NCBI RefSeq assembly: GCF_014191495.1
Contig: NZ_JACHWR010000001.1
Span: 992,001-1,056,000 of the forward strand
From: Nocardioides soli
GTDB taxonomy: Bacteria > Actinomycetota > Actinomycetes > Propionibacteriales > Nocardioidaceae
Reading direction: 5' to 3'
Length of the DNA: 64,000 nt
Translations under genes and position numbers: made by a program
The notes under the pieces: model-generated
Told to the model about the DNA's origin: nothing
The model's database searches: none
Seen by the model: only the letters and a program-made list of their open reading frames with translations
Shown: piece by piece, positions 33,370 through 41,916 of the stretch
Layout: each line of letters starts with the position of its first letter
How positions within the stretch are numbered: position 1 is the stretch's first letter

Positions 33370-33615
33370 ATGGCCGCGAGTCCCCGCTTCCTCACCCTCG
33401 CCGACGTCGCCGAGGTGCTCAACACCTCCAGCGCGCAGGTCTACGCGCTGGTGCGCCGCGGCGAGCTGCCGGCGATCAAGATCGGCGGCCGCGGCCAGTG
33501 GCGGGTCGAGGCCGACCAGCTCGAGGAGTTCATCCAGCGCATGTACGCCGACACCCGCGCCTTCGTCGACGAGCACCCGTTCGTCGAGTCCGCGACCGAC
33601 GAGCGCATCGACTGA
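33370..33615 (+). CDS. Excisionase/MerR-type helix-turn-helix protein
   Basis: An 81-aa DNA-binding protein with a single winged-HTH of the excisionase (HTH_17) type: FLTLADVAEVLNTSSAQVYA, RRGELPAIKIGGRGQWRV and ADQLEEFIQR. Chromosomal members without phage context are common in Actinobacteria and their targets are mostly unknown. GACGAT lies 6 nt upstream of the ATG, so translation may be leaderless. It is divergent from the SAF gene (99 nt between starts) and no integrase is nearby. Confidence 0.85.
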   Translation: MAASPRFLTLADVAEVLNTSSAQVYALVRRGELPAIKIGGRGQWRVEADQLEEFIQRMYADTRAFVDEHPFVESATDERID

Positions 33616-33626
33616 CACGCGACGCT

Positions 33627-33649
33627 TATCTATTGACATTCGATAGATA
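33627..33649 (+). promoter_or_regulatory. Operator palindrome overlapping a -35 box, DUF2975/XRE unit
   Basis: Inverted repeat TATCTAT-N9-ATAGATA, 71 nt upstream of the DUF2975 start, in an A/T-rich pocket of the otherwise GC-rich window. TTGACA (33633-33638) inside it could be a -35 element. Autorepression by the XRE protein encoded two genes downstream is the obvious model (inference). Confidence 0.5.
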
Positions 33650-33720
33650 CCGACCGACACTCGTGACATCTGTCATCGAGAGCCGGCCGCCGTCGCGCGG
33701 GCCGGCGTCGGGAGGTCGGG

Positions 33721-34227
33721 ATGAGCAGCTGGGCAGTGCGCGCGCTGCGCGTGGTCATCGCCGTCGCCCTGGTCGGGTCGCTCGTGGTGCAGCTGGTGCT
33801 GGTGCCCCTGCTGTGGCTGGACCTCGACGACGCGCCCGAGGCCGTCCGCGTGCCGCTGGTCGTGATCGGCGTGCTGGGCGTCGGGACCCTGCAGGTCACC
33901 GGCGTGTGCATCTGGCGCCTGCTGACGATGGTCGGCCGTGGGACGGTGTTCTCCCCTGCGGCGTTCCGCTACGTCGACATCGTGATCGGGGCGATCGCCA
34001 CGGGGGCCGTGTTGCTCTTCGGCGTCGCCGTGGTGGCCCGCTCCAGCAACCGGTCCACTCCCGGTGACGAGGTTCCTCCCGGAGTGGTGGCGTTGATCTG
34101 CGGGCTGGCCCTGGTGATCGCGGGAGTCGCCCTCGTCGTCTACGTGCTGAGGATGCTGCTGGTCCAGGCGGTCGCGCTCGACTCCGAGGCGAAGCACCTC
34201 CAGTCCGAGCTCGACGAGGTCATCTGA
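33721..34227 (+). CDS. DUF2975 membrane protein
   Basis: Four-helix membrane protein of 168 aa, helices at about 9-33, 42-66, 85-108 and 122-148, with the family motif RLLTMVGRGTVFSPAAFRYV in the second loop. DUF2975 proteins are constantly paired with a small YozG-like XRE regulator, as here. GGGAGGTCGGG precedes the ATG. The stop overlaps the next start (TGATG), so translation is coupled. Function unknown; sequestration of the regulator at the membrane is a plausible idea. Confidence 0.88.
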   Translation: MSSWAVRALRVVIAVALVGSLVVQLVLVPLLWLDLDDAPEAVRVPLVVIGVLGVGTLQVTGVCIWRLLTMVGRGTVFSPAAFRYVDIVIGAIATGAVLLFGVAVVARSSNRSTPGDEVPPGVVALICGLALVIAGVALVVYVLRMLLVQAVALDSEAKHLQSELDEVI

Positions 34228-34496
34228 TGGCGATCGTGGTGCGCATCGACGTGGAGCTGGCCCGCCGGAAGCTGAGCGTCGGCGAGTTCGCGGAGCGGGT
34301 CGGCCTCACCCCGGCCAACGTCGCGGTGCTCAAGAACGGCCGCGCGAAGGCGGTCCGGTTCAGCACCTTGGAGGCGATGTGCCAGGTGCTGGAGTGCCAG
34401 CCCGGCGACCTCCTCGAGTGGGTCCCCGACGGCGAGCCCGACCGCGGCGACCGGGAGGCCGGTGCCGAGCTCAGCCCACCTCACCGTCGAGGGTGA
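34227..34496 (+). CDS. XRE-family (YozG-like) regulator
   Basis: Cro/CI-type regulator of 89 aa: MAIVVRIDVELARRKLSVGE, then the HTH in FAERVGLTPANVAVLKNGRA and ECQPGDLLEW, the standard YozG/HTH_26 pattern. It overlaps the DUF2975 gene by 1 nt. The last 26 nt overlap the end of htrA on the opposite strand. The acidic/Arg-rich final 18 residues are not part of the domain. Confidence 0.9.
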   Translation: MAIVVRIDVELARRKLSVGEFAERVGLTPANVAVLKNGRAKAVRFSTLEAMCQVLECQPGDLLEWVPDGEPDRGDREAGAELSPPHRRG

Positions 34497-35745
34497 GCTC
34501 GACCGTCCGCTCCTTGCCGTCGCGGACCACCGTGAACTCGACCTTCTCGCCGGGCTGGTGGGTGCGGATCGCGACGATCAGCGCGATCCCGTCGGTGACC
34601 CGGGAGCCGTCGACGGCCGTGATGACGTCGCCCTTCCTCAGCCCGCCGTCCTCGGCCGGGGTGTCCGGCATGACCGAGTCGATCTCGGCGCCGGAGCCGC
34701 CGGTCGCGCCGGTGCGCACCTGGGCCCCGATCACGGGGTAGCGCGCCTCACCGGTGCGCAGGATCTGGTCGGCGGTGACCTTGACCTGCTCGATCGGGAT
34801 CGCGAAGCCGACGCCGATGTTGCCGGACTCGCCGCCGATCATGCCGCCCGTGGTGGCGATCGCGGAGTTCACCCCCACGACCTGGCCGCGCAGGTTGACC
34901 AGCGGGCCACCGGAGTTGCCGGGGTTGATCGCCGCGTCGGTCTGGACGGCGTTGATGTACGACGACTCGTTGCCCGAGTCGCCGGTCGTCACCGGCCGGT
35001 GCAGTGCGCTCACGATGCCGGCCGTCACCGTCGAGCTGAGCCCGAGGGGCGAGCCGATCGCGACCACGCCCTCGCCGACGACGAGCCCCTCGGCGGTGCC
35101 GAGGGCCGCCGGCGTCATCCGGCGCGCGTCCTGCACGTAGAGCACGGCCAGGTCGTAGACGGGGCTGCGCCCCACGATCGTGGCGTCGTAGCGGTTGCCG
35201 TCCTGCGCGACGACCTCGATCGGGCCGTCGTCGTCGGCCGCGTCGGCGACGACGTGGTTGTTGGTGACGATGTGGCCCTGGCGGTCCAGCACGAAGCCGG
35301 AGCCGGTGGCGCCGCCGGCCTCGCCCTTGAACTCGGCGATGACCTGCACGGTGCTCGGGAGCAGCTTCTGGGCCACCGCCGCGATCGAGCCGTTGTCGAG
35401 GGGCAGCGGCGGCTCGGAGACCGTGTCCACCGCGGAGAGCCCGCCGGAGACCGTGCCCTGGTCGTCCTGGATCCGCTCGTAGGCGACCCCACCGACGAGC
35501 CCGCCGAAGGTGCCGACCACGAGCGCGAGCAGGCAGACGACCGGCCAGACCCAGCCGGGGACGCGGCCGCGCACCTGCGCGTGCCGCGGCGGGTGGGCGG
35601 GAGCCGGGGCCGGGAGGTGCCAGGCGGGCGGGTACGGCGGCGCCTGCGTCGTCGGCGGCACCCAGGTGGGTGCGGGGCCGGCCGGCGGCGGGAACGGCAG
35701 CGGCCGGGTCGGCTCGGGGCCGGCCGGGGCGTCGTCGTGGCTCAC
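34471..35745 (-). CDS. htrA: HtrA-like membrane serine protease with PDZ domain
   Basis: Envelope quality-control protease of 424 aa. A Pro-rich cytoplasmic tail (1-60) is followed by one helix (about 65-88), a trypsin-like domain with His in IVTNNHVVADA, Asp in PVYDLAVLYV and Ser in NPGNSGGPLV, and a C-terminal PDZ domain (about 335-420, PAEDGGLRKGDVITAVDG). It lies 48 nt downstream of the anti-sigma gene in the order sigE, rseA, htrA that is also found in mycobacteria, where it belongs to the SigE envelope-stress response. Start follows the conserved MSHDD-type N-terminus. Confidence 0.95.
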   Translation of the reverse strand: MSHDDAPAGPEPTRPLPFPPPAGPAPTWVPPTTQAPPYPPAWHLPAPAPAHPPRHAQVRGRVPGWVWPVVCLLALVVGTFGGLVGGVAYERIQDDQGTVSGGLSAVDTVSEPPLPLDNGSIAAVAQKLLPSTVQVIAEFKGEAGGATGSGFVLDRQGHIVTNNHVVADAADDDGPIEVVAQDGNRYDATIVGRSPVYDLAVLYVQDARRMTPAALGTAEGLVVGEGVVAIGSPLGLSSTVTAGIVSALHRPVTTGDSGNESSYINAVQTDAAINPGNSGGPLVNLRGQVVGVNSAIATTGGMIGGESGNIGVGFAIPIEQVKVTADQILRTGEARYPVIGAQVRTGATGGSGAEIDSVMPDTPAEDGGLRKGDVITAVDGSRVTDGIALIVAIRTHQPGEKVEFTVVRDGKERTVELTLDGEVG

Positions 35746-35793
35746 GGCCCCATCATCTCCCGGGCCGACAAGGATCCGCGCCGATCGGGCGGG

Positions 35794-36282
35794 TCACTGC
35801 TGCCGGCGATGCAGCGCGGGGCCGGAGCGGAGCAGCTCCGGGCTCTGCGTGGTCGGTGCCTGCGGGGACCGGGTCTGGGTGATGGTGGCCGGCGCGCGAC
35901 GGTCGATCGTGGGGGCGTCGGCGGGCGCCACGCCGAGGGCCAGGATGCCCATGAAGGCGGCACCGACCGCGCCACCGCCCAGCGCGACGAGGCCGAGCTG
36001 GCGACGCCGGCTGTCCCGGTCCTCGACGAGATAGGCCTCCCCCGGCAGGGCGGGCAGGGCGGGCAGCGCGCCGAGCAGCGAGCCCTTGAGCCCGAGGGGC
36101 GCCGCGGTGGTGCCGTACGCGAGCCCGGCGAGGCGGGTCTTGACCCAACCCTCGCGCTCGACCTGGTCGCGGCAGGTGTGGCACTGGTGCACGTGCGTCC
36201 AGGCCCGCTCGGTGTCCTCGGCGGAGAGCTGGCCGTCGAGCAGCGCACTCACCCGCGGGCCGAGGTGGCCCGGGCCGATCAT
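35794..36282 (-). CDS. rseA: Anti-sigma factor with zinc-binding ZAS motif
   Basis: Anti-sigma factor of 162 aa for the SigE-type sigma factor. The ZAS zinc motif [12 protein letters not shown] (His-x3-Cys-x2-Cys) is at about 30-42. A hydrophobic segment at about 95-118 ([23 protein letters not shown]) may be a membrane anchor, followed by an extracytoplasmic tail. The start at 36282 overlaps the sigE stop by 4 nt (ATGA), ensuring balanced synthesis. In mycobacteria RseA is degraded after redox or PknB signals; that mechanism is not readable here. Confidence 0.92.
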   Translation of the reverse strand: MIGPGHLGPRVSALLDGQLSAEDTERAWTHVHQCHTCRDQVEREGWVKTRLAGLAYGTTAAPLGLKGSLLGALPALPALPGEAYLVEDRDSRRRQLGLVALGGGAVGAAFMGILALGVAPADAPTIDRRAPATITQTRSPQAPTTQSPELLRSGPALHRRQQ

Positions 36283-36941
36283 GCGGGACCCCAGCCGGAG
36301 AGCAGCGGGTCGGACGCGGGACCGGCGTAGCGGGCCCGCCCGGCGGTGGGCGCGCGGTGCGCGAGCGCGGAGCGCAGCATGCTGCGGCCGCGGTGGATGC
36401 GGGACCGGACGGTGCCGAGCTTGGCGTCGAGGATCGCCGCGATCTCCTCGTAGCTGAGGCCCTCCACGTCGCACAGCACCACGGCGGCGCGGAAGTCCGG
36501 CGGCAGCGTCGCGAGGGCGCTCTCGATGTCGTCGTCGAAGGTGCGGTCGACGTACGCCGCGTCGGGGGTGGGCGCCGTCGAGGTGAGCCGCTCGGCGCGC
36601 TCGTCGGACAGGGCGTCGAAGCGGATCCGCTGCTTGCGGCGCGCCTGGTCGAGGAAGAGGTTGGTGGTGATCCGGTGCAGCCAGCCCTCGAAGGTGCCCG
36701 GCGTGTAGGTCGACAGCGACCGGAACACCCGGACGAAGACCTCCTGGGTCAGGTCCTCCGCGTCGTGCCGGTTGCCGGTGAGGCGGTAGGCGAGCCGGTA
36801 GACACGGTCGGAGTGCTGCTCGACGATCTCCTCCCACGAGGGCACCTGCTGGTCCGGGGTCGTCTCCACCGGGACCTCCTGGTTGTGCACTGGGTCGCGC
36901 CTTCGCGCGGATCCGCCGAACAGGGTCTTGTCCTTCCTCAC
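36279..36941 (-). CDS. sigE: ECF sigma factor SigE
   Basis: Extracytoplasmic-function sigma factor of the RpoE/SigE type, 220 aa from the GTG at 36941. Region 2 is at about 40-105 ([40 protein letters not shown]) and region 4 at about 145-195 ([36 protein letters not shown]). A second GTG at 36869 has a much better Shine-Dalgarno sequence (AGGAGGT) and would give 196 aa beginning [12 protein letters not shown], so isoforms or a shorter product are possible; mycobacterial sigE is also known for several starts. Neighbours rseA, htrA and the divergent methyltransferase reproduce the sigE locus order. Confidence 0.93.
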   Translation of the reverse strand: MRKDKTLFGGSARRRDPVHNQEVPVETTPDQQVPSWEEIVEQHSDRVYRLAYRLTGNRHDAEDLTQEVFVRVFRSLSTYTPGTFEGWLHRITTNLFLDQARRKQRIRFDALSDERAERLTSTAPTPDAAYVDRTFDDDIESALATLPPDFRAAVVLCDVEGLSYEEIAAILDAKLGTVRSRIHRGRSMLRSALAHRAPTAGRARYAGPASDPLLSGWGPA

Positions 36942-37054
36942 CGTAGGGACACGTGCTGAGAGAATCCTGTGAGGCGGTGTCCCACCGGGCCGCCTCGGTC
37001 AGGAGAACGAGCGAGCCGCGGCCGGTGTTCCCGCCCACCTCGGCGCGGGCGCGA

Positions 37055-37060
37055 TACGTT
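37055..37060 (+). promoter_or_regulatory. Candidate -10 box of the O-methyltransferase gene
   Basis: TACGTT lies 6 nt upstream of the GTG start at 37067, giving a leaderless transcript. It lies in the 125-nt divergent gap with sigE. Confidence 0.4.
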
Positions 37061-37066
37061 GAGCCC

Positions 37067-37708
37067 GTGAAGCAAGCGAGTTGGAGCTACGCGGAGGAGT
37101 TCGTCACCGAGGACGAGGTGCTCGCCGCCGCCCGCGGCCGGGCGGCCGAGGTCGGCGTGGTGCCGATCGGCTCCGGCGGCGGGTCCGCGCTGCGCTTCCT
37201 CGCGTCGGTGCTCGAGGCGCGGGCGGTCGTCGAGATCGGCACCGGCACCGGCGTCTCGGGGCTGTGGCTGCTGCGGGGGATGCGCGGCGACGGCGTGCTC
37301 ACGACCGTCGACATCGAGACCGAGCACCAGCGCCTGGCCCGGCAGTCGTTCACCGAGGCCGGCGTCGCGAGCCAGCGGGTGCGCACGATCTCCGGCGCCG
37401 CCCTCGACGTGCTGCCGCGGCTCACCGACGGCCACTACGACCTGGTCTTCTGCGACGGCGACAAGCGCGAGTACTCCGCTTACCTCGCCGAAGCGCTGCG
37501 GCTGCTGCGCCCCGGCGGCGTCGTGGCCTTCGACAACGCGCTGTGGCACGACCGGGTCGCCGACCCGGCTCAGCGCGACGAGGAGACCGTCGCCATCCGC
37601 GAGCTCGGGCGCACCGTGGCCGAGCACGACGACCTCGTGTCGCTGCTGCTGCCGGTGGGCGACGGGCTGCTGGTCGCGAAGAAGGTCTGGACGCCGGACG
37701 CCGACTGA
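37067..37708 (+). CDS. SAM-dependent O-methyltransferase (Rv1220c-like)
   Basis: Class I methyltransferase of 213 aa in the catechol O-methyltransferase-like family 3. SAM binding is through VVEIGTGTGVSGLWLL (about 54-69) and VDIETEHQRLARQ; the metal-binding Asp is in YDLVFCDGDKREY and a further ligand in VVAFDNALWHDRV. GTG start chosen because the extra upstream residues are not conserved. It is divergent from sigE, as is Rv1220c in Mycobacterium, so this arrangement is ancient. Substrate unknown. It converges on pepA; a double hairpin lies between them. Confidence 0.92.
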   Translation: MKQASWSYAEEFVTEDEVLAAARGRAAEVGVVPIGSGGGSALRFLASVLEARAVVEIGTGTGVSGLWLLRGMRGDGVLTTVDIETEHQRLARQSFTEAGVASQRVRTISGAALDVLPRLTDGHYDLVFCDGDKREYSAYLAEALRLLRPGGVVAFDNALWHDRVADPAQRDEETVAIRELGRTVAEHDDLVSLLLPVGDGLLVAKKVWTPDAD

Positions 37709-37758
37709 ACCTGGCTCCACCCCGCGCGGCGTCACGGGCGTGGGCGGGCGGCGGTCGC

Positions 37759-37818
37759 GCGGGTTTCGGCTGCTGGCAGCCGAAACCCGCATGACACGCC
37801 GAGGCGGCGCGGCGTGTC
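37759..37818. terminator. Paired hairpins between convergent genes (bidirectional terminator)
   Basis: Two inverted repeats in the 283-nt gap between the methyltransferase and pepA. The first is a perfect 15-bp stem GCGGGTTTCGGCTGC (37759-37773) with its complement at 37776-37790; the second pairs GACACGCCG (37793) with CGGCGTGTC (37810). No U-tract, as usual for high-GC terminators. The rest of the gap (37819-37991) shows no gene. Confidence 0.6.
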
Positions 37819-37991
37819 GTGCGGCTTCCGGCTGCCGGGTGGGATCAGGGGTGCTGGTGTGACCCCTGACGCGGACCCGGCGCGACTCCCGTGCGGCCCC
37901 GAGGCGACCGATGGCGTGGGCGATGCGGGCCGAGCCATGCGACCCTTCACGGGGCGATCGGTCCGGACGGACCGGGTCCGGCGCGAGCCGG

Positions 37992-39551
37992 TCAGCCCAC
38001 GCCGGCGAGCGGGTCGGGCGAGCCGAGCCACTCCAGCAGCGCGCGGGCGCCGAAGCCGGTGGGGCCGGGCGTCCACTCGTAGGCGTCGTCGGCGGCGTCG
38101 CCGACCGAGGCGATGTCGAGGTGCGCCCACGGCACCTCGCCGACGAAGTGCTGGAGGAACAGGGCCGCGGTGATCGCACCCGGACCACCGGGAGCGTTGT
38201 CGGCGTCGGCCACCTTGGAGCTGAGCTTGGACTCGTAGGACTCCGACAGCGGGAAGCGCCACAGCGGCTCACCCGCGACCTCCGCCGCGTCGACCAGCAG
38301 CGACGCGAGCGCGTCATCGTTGGCGAACAGCCCGCCGACCTGCTGACCGAGCGCGACCTTCATCGCACCGGTCAGCGTCGCGACGTCGACCACGGCGGCC
38401 GGCGCGATCGAGCGCACGGCGTACGCCATCGCGTCGGCGAGCACCAGCCGGCCCTCGGCGTCGGTGTTGGTCACCTCGCTGGTGCGGCCGCCGTGGTGCC
38501 GCACCACGTCGCCCGGACGCAACGAGTTGCCGCCGACGCTGTTCTCCGCGGCGGCGACCAGCCCGACCACTCGGACCGGGCAGCCGACGGCGCGCAGCGC
38601 GGAGAGCGTAGCGATGACGACCGCCCCACCGGTCATGTCGCGCTTCATCGTGGCCATCGACTCGCCCGGCTTGATCGAGAGGCCGCCAGTGTCGAACGTG
38701 ATGCCCTTGCCGACCAGGACCACGGTGGGCGTACGCCGGTTGGCCTTGCGCGGCGTGTAGTCGATCCGGATCAGCCGCGGCGGCGTGGGCGAGGCCTGGC
38801 CGACGCCGAGCACGCCGCCGAACCCCTCGGCCGCCAGCCGCTGCTCGTCCCAGACCGTGCAGTCGAGGTCGTGCGACGCCGCGATCGCCTCGGCCTGGGC
38901 GGCGAGCCACGGCGGGTTCTTCAGGTTGGCGGGCACGGTCGCGAGCAGCCGCGAGAGCCACGCCGCGCCCCCGATCGCGACCGCCCGGTCGAGCGCGGGG
39001 GCGAGGTCGTCGGGGAGGTCGGCGAGCACGATCCGGGCGGGTGGGACGTGCTCGGGCGCCGTCGAGCGCCAGTGGAAGAGGAACGAGCCGAGCATCGCGC
39101 CGACCACGAACGGGGTCAGCGCGTCCGGCGCGACTGCCGGGATCGAGGTCGCGACGGCCGCGCGGTCGCGGGTCGCCCGTGCGAGCGCGGCACCGGCGCG
39201 CCGGAAGTCCTGCAGCCGCTGCTCGCCCACCCCGACGAGCAGCACGGACGCCAGCTCGGGGCTGGCGGCGGTGCCGAGCGGCGCCGGGACTGCGGTGACC
39301 TCCCCCGCCTTGCCGGTGGCCGCCGCAGCCTCGAGCACGCGCAGCAGGTCGATGCCGAGCAGGTCCGCGACGTCCGCGGACCCGGGCCCGAGCACGGGCC
39401 CGCCGTCGCCCTCCCCCGGCAGGACCGGCAGCGCGATCACGTCGACCCTCGCCACGCCGTGCGGCGGCGCCACACTCAGGGCGAACTCGGGCGGCGAGAC
39501 TTGGCTCGGAAGCGTCGGGCCCTGGCTCGGCGGCACGTCAGCCGACGACAT
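37992..39551 (-). CDS. pepA: Leucyl aminopeptidase
   Basis: M17 cytosolic aminopeptidase of 519 aa. The two-metal active site is visible in VLVGKGITFDTGGLSIKP (Lys and Asp), KRDMTGGAV (Asp) and the family signature NTDAEGRLVLADAMAY (Asp, Glu, Arg). Start is uncertain between ATGs at 39563 and 39551; the latter has AAGG just upstream and a shorter overlap with the DUF3117 gene. It follows DUF3117 with a 14-nt overlap, so the two are coupled. Role: peptide turnover. Confidence 0.93.
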   Translation of the reverse strand: MSSADVPPSQGPTLPSQVSPPEFALSVAPPHGVARVDVIALPVLPGEGDGGPVLGPGSADVADLLGIDLLRVLEAAAATGKAGEVTAVPAPLGTAASPELASVLLVGVGEQRLQDFRRAGAALARATRDRAAVATSIPAVAPDALTPFVVGAMLGSFLFHWRSTAPEHVPPARIVLADLPDDLAPALDRAVAIGGAAWLSRLLATVPANLKNPPWLAAQAEAIAASHDLDCTVWDEQRLAAEGFGGVLGVGQASPTPPRLIRIDYTPRKANRRTPTVVLVGKGITFDTGGLSIKPGESMATMKRDMTGGAVVIATLSALRAVGCPVRVVGLVAAAENSVGGNSLRPGDVVRHHGGRTSEVTNTDAEGRLVLADAMAYAVRSIAPAAVVDVATLTGAMKVALGQQVGGLFANDDALASLLVDAAEVAGEPLWRFPLSESYESKLSSKVADADNAPGGPGAITAALFLQHFVGEVPWAHLDIASVGDAADDAYEWTPGPTGFGARALLEWLGSPDPLAGVG

Positions 39552-39705
39552 CCTTGAGGGCATCCCCCAGAGCGCCGGCCTCTTCGGCGTTGAGCTCGAC
39601 TACTAGGCGGCCACCGCCTTCGAGCGGGACGCGCATCACGATGCCGCGTCCCTCCTTGGTGACCTCCAGCGGACCGTCGCCTGTCCGCGGCTTCATCGCC
39701 GCCAT
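39538..39705 (-). CDS. DUF3117 family protein
   Basis: Very conserved actinobacterial protein of 55 aa, MAAMKPRTGDGPLEVTKEG..., with the second half RLVVELNAEEAGALGDALK. Function unknown despite near-universal presence in Actinobacteria. GGAAGGTGCG ribosome site precedes the ATG at 39705. A GATAAT -10 sequence is visible on the minus strand at 39778-39783. Confidence 0.93.
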   Translation of the reverse strand: MAAMKPRTGDGPLEVTKEGRGIVMRVPLEGGGRLVVELNAEEAGALGDALKDVVG

Positions 39706-39777
39706 CCGCGCACCTTCCTTCACCTGTCAGGGCACCGCGAGCCTCCGAGCGAGCCCACGGCGCCGTACGCGTGGACC

Positions 39778-39783
39778 ATTATC
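39778..39783 (-). promoter_or_regulatory. Candidate -10 box for the DUF3117-pepA unit
   Basis: GATAAT on the minus strand, 73 nt upstream of the DUF3117 start, in the 161-nt divergent gap with the PaaX-type gene. No clear -35 box. Confidence 0.35.
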
Positions 39784-39866
39784 CCCTATCCGGCGGTGAC
39801 ATGGAGCACAGGGCGGGAACCCGGTGGACGCGAGCCGCTGTCCCCGCCGGCTGGCAGACTCGGTGC

Positions 39867-40643
39867 ATGCAGGCTCGCTCGGCGCTCTTCGACGTCTACG
39901 GCGACCACCTGCGCAGCCGGGGCAGCCAGGCGCCGGTGGCGGCCGTCGTCCGGATGCTCGACCCGGTCGGCATCGCGGCGCCGGCGGTCCGCACCGCGAT
40001 CTCCCGGATGGTCACCCAGGGCTGGCTCGAGCCGGTCCAGCTCCGCGGCGGCCGCGGCTACCGCACCACCGAGCGCGCCAACCGGCGCCTCGACGAGGCC
40101 GGCGACCGCGTCTACCGCCGCCACGTACCGTCCTGGGACGGCCACTGGCACCTCGCGTTCGTGACCCCGCCCGCCGCCCGCGCGGCCCGCACCCGGCTGC
40201 GGGCCGACCTGACCTTCCTGGGGTACGCCGAGCTCGCCGACAACGTCTGGGTGAGCCCGTTCCCCCGCGGCGAGCTCACCACCGTGCTCGAGCGCGCGGG
40301 CGCGAGAGCGCGGTCGGCCCGGGCCGATCACTTCGACACCGAGCCGACCGGGGCGTGGGATCTCGACGCGCTGCGCTCGGCCTACGAGGGCTGGCTGGCC
40401 TCCGCCGACCGCCTGGTCGGCGCGCAGCTCGCCGCCCACGACGACGCGGACGAGGCGGCCTTCGCCGCCCGTTTCCACCTCGTCCACGAGTGGCGGAAGT
40501 TCCTCTTCGCCGACCCCGGCCTCCCCGACGCGCTGCTGCCCGACGACTGGCCGGGCCGCGCGGCGGCCGACCTGTTCGCGACGGAGGCGCACCGGCTCAA
40601 GCCGGGCACCGACCGGTTCGTCGCACGCTGCCTCGACGCCTGA
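39867..40643 (+). CDS. PaaX-family transcriptional regulator
   Basis: Regulator of 258 aa of the PaaX family: an N-terminal winged helix (ALFDVYGDHLRSRGSQAPVA, AAPAVRTAISRMVTQGWLEP), a ferredoxin-like middle domain (SWDGHWHLAFVTPP, YAELADNVWVSPFP) and a helical C-terminal effector domain (FHLVHEWRKFLFADPGLPDA, LLPDDWPGRAA). PaaX proteins sense phenylacetyl-CoA and repress phenylacetate genes. The next gene encodes an enoyl-CoA hydratase, the only catabolic gene nearby, so the full paa cluster is not here. CAGACT lies 6 nt upstream of the ATG, suggesting a leaderless mRNA. Confidence 0.9.
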   Translation: MQARSALFDVYGDHLRSRGSQAPVAAVVRMLDPVGIAAPAVRTAISRMVTQGWLEPVQLRGGRGYRTTERANRRLDEAGDRVYRRHVPSWDGHWHLAFVTPPAARAARTRLRADLTFLGYAELADNVWVSPFPRGELTTVLERAGARARSARADHFDTEPTGAWDLDALRSAYEGWLASADRLVGAQLAAHDDADEAAFAARFHLVHEWRKFLFADPGLPDALLPDDWPGRAAADLFATEAHRLKPGTDRFVARCLDA

Positions 40644-40707
40644 CCCGCCCACCACGGCCCACCACGGCCCAGCCGCTCTCTCCGACCGGTCTGCAAGACT
40701 GCGCGAC

Positions 40708-41502
40708 ATGAGCGACTCCTCCGTCCTGCTCGACGTCACCGACGGCGTCGGCACCATCACCCTGAACCGTCCCGAGGCCTACAACAGCCTCAACATCGCG
40801 ACCAAGGAGCTGCTGCTCGAGACGGTGCAGCGGGTGGCGGAGGACCCCGCGGTCCGGTGCGTCGTGCTGACCGGCACCGGCAAGGCGTTCTGCAGCGGCC
40901 AGGACCTCAAGGAGCACATCGAGCTGCTCGACAACGGCGGCAGCGACGCGCTCTTCACCACCGTCGACAAGCACTACAACCCGACGGTGACCGCACTGGC
41001 CGAGATGGCCAAGCCGGTGATCGCGGCGGTCAACGGGGTCGCGGCCGGCGCCGGGGCGAGCCTGGCGTTCGCGTGCGACCTGCGCATCGTCGCGGACACC
41101 GCCGGCTTCAACCTCGCCTTCGCCAACGTCGCGCTCTCCTGCGACACCGGCGCCAGCTACCACCTGCAGCGGCTGGTGGGCCGGGCCAAGGCGATCGAGC
41201 TCCTGTACTTCCCGACCACGGTCAGCGCCGCGGACGCCCTCGAGCTCGGCCTCGCGACCACGGTGGTGCCCGCCGCCGAGCTGGCGACCGAGGTCGGCGC
41301 CCTGGCGGCGCGGCTCGCGGCCGGACCCACCGTCGCCCTCGGCGCGATCCGCCAGTCGGTGGCCTATGCCGCCGGCCACTCGCTCCAGGAGTCCCTGGAG
41401 CTCGAGAGCGCGATGATGACCAAGACCGGAGCGACCGCCGACCACCGCGCCGCCGTCGCGGCGTTCGTGGCGAAGGAGAAGCCGGTCTTCGAGGGGCGGT
41501 AA
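40708..41502 (+). CDS. Enoyl-CoA hydratase/isomerase (PaaG-like)
   Basis: Crotonase-fold enzyme of 264 aa. The oxyanion hole residues are in GKAFCSGQDLKEH and AAVNGVAAGAGASLAFACDL, and the LSCDTGASYHLQRLVG segment carries the acidic position (Asp) used by isomerase-type PaaG members. FEGR at the C-terminus is typical. Exact substrate is not determinable; the adjacent PaaX regulator favours ring-opened phenylacetyl-CoA or fatty-acid intermediates. AAGACT is 7 nt upstream of the ATG. Confidence 0.92.
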   Translation: MSDSSVLLDVTDGVGTITLNRPEAYNSLNIATKELLLETVQRVAEDPAVRCVVLTGTGKAFCSGQDLKEHIELLDNGGSDALFTTVDKHYNPTVTALAEMAKPVIAAVNGVAAGAGASLAFACDLRIVADTAGFNLAFANVALSCDTGASYHLQRLVGRAKAIELLYFPTTVSAADALELGLATTVVPAAELATEVGALAARLAAGPTVALGAIRQSVAYAAGHSLQESLELESAMMTKTGATADHRAAVAAFVAKEKPVFEGR

Positions 41503-41662
41503 CCGGCCTGGTCGCTAGCCGACGGTCGGCCCGAATCAGCCTCGTAGCGGGAGGGCGCCGAACCGCGATGGGGCTGGAATCCCCTTGTTCCACAGAGGCC
41601 TGGGCCACGAACAGGTCACGACCCGGCGTGCTCGTCCACACCCGGATCGGAGGTCTGTGGAA

Positions 41663-41895
41663 GGTGGTTTCGAGACAGGCGCTCGCGCGCCTTCCTCGAC
41701 CACCGTGGGCCGAGGACGGTGGTTGAGGAGGTTGCGCTAGCAACCGTCTCGAAACCACCACGAACGCATCCCGCCCCCGACCCATCCCCAGAGGTGCCAA
41801 CGGGGTGCGCGTCGCCGGGAGGACGCCACCACTCCCCGGGTACGGGCGGTGGTTTCGTGGCTCACGCGCCAGGGCGCCTCCACACCTCAACCACC
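41663..41895. repeat. Dispersed copies of the palindromic repeat
   Basis: The 414-nt gap between the hydratase and carboxypeptidase genes carries a back-to-back pair of palindromes (41663-41759), from GGTGGTTTCGAGACAGG to CTCGAAACCACC with GCTCGCGCGC and GTTGCGCTAGCAAC cores, and a further single copy (41848-41895). They match the array at 7173-7674. The rest of the gap shows no gene. Confidence 0.85.
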
Positions 41896-41916
41896 GCGAC
41901 GCGCTCGGGCACGACG

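Noticed and set aside
33370..33615. Excisionase of an integrated element
   Set aside because: No integrase, attachment site or phage gene is nearby and flanking genes are ordinary chromosomal genes.
37742..37830. Terminal inverted repeats of an insertion sequence
   Set aside because: The hairpins have 2-8 nt loops and enclose no transposase; terminator function between convergent genes is simpler.
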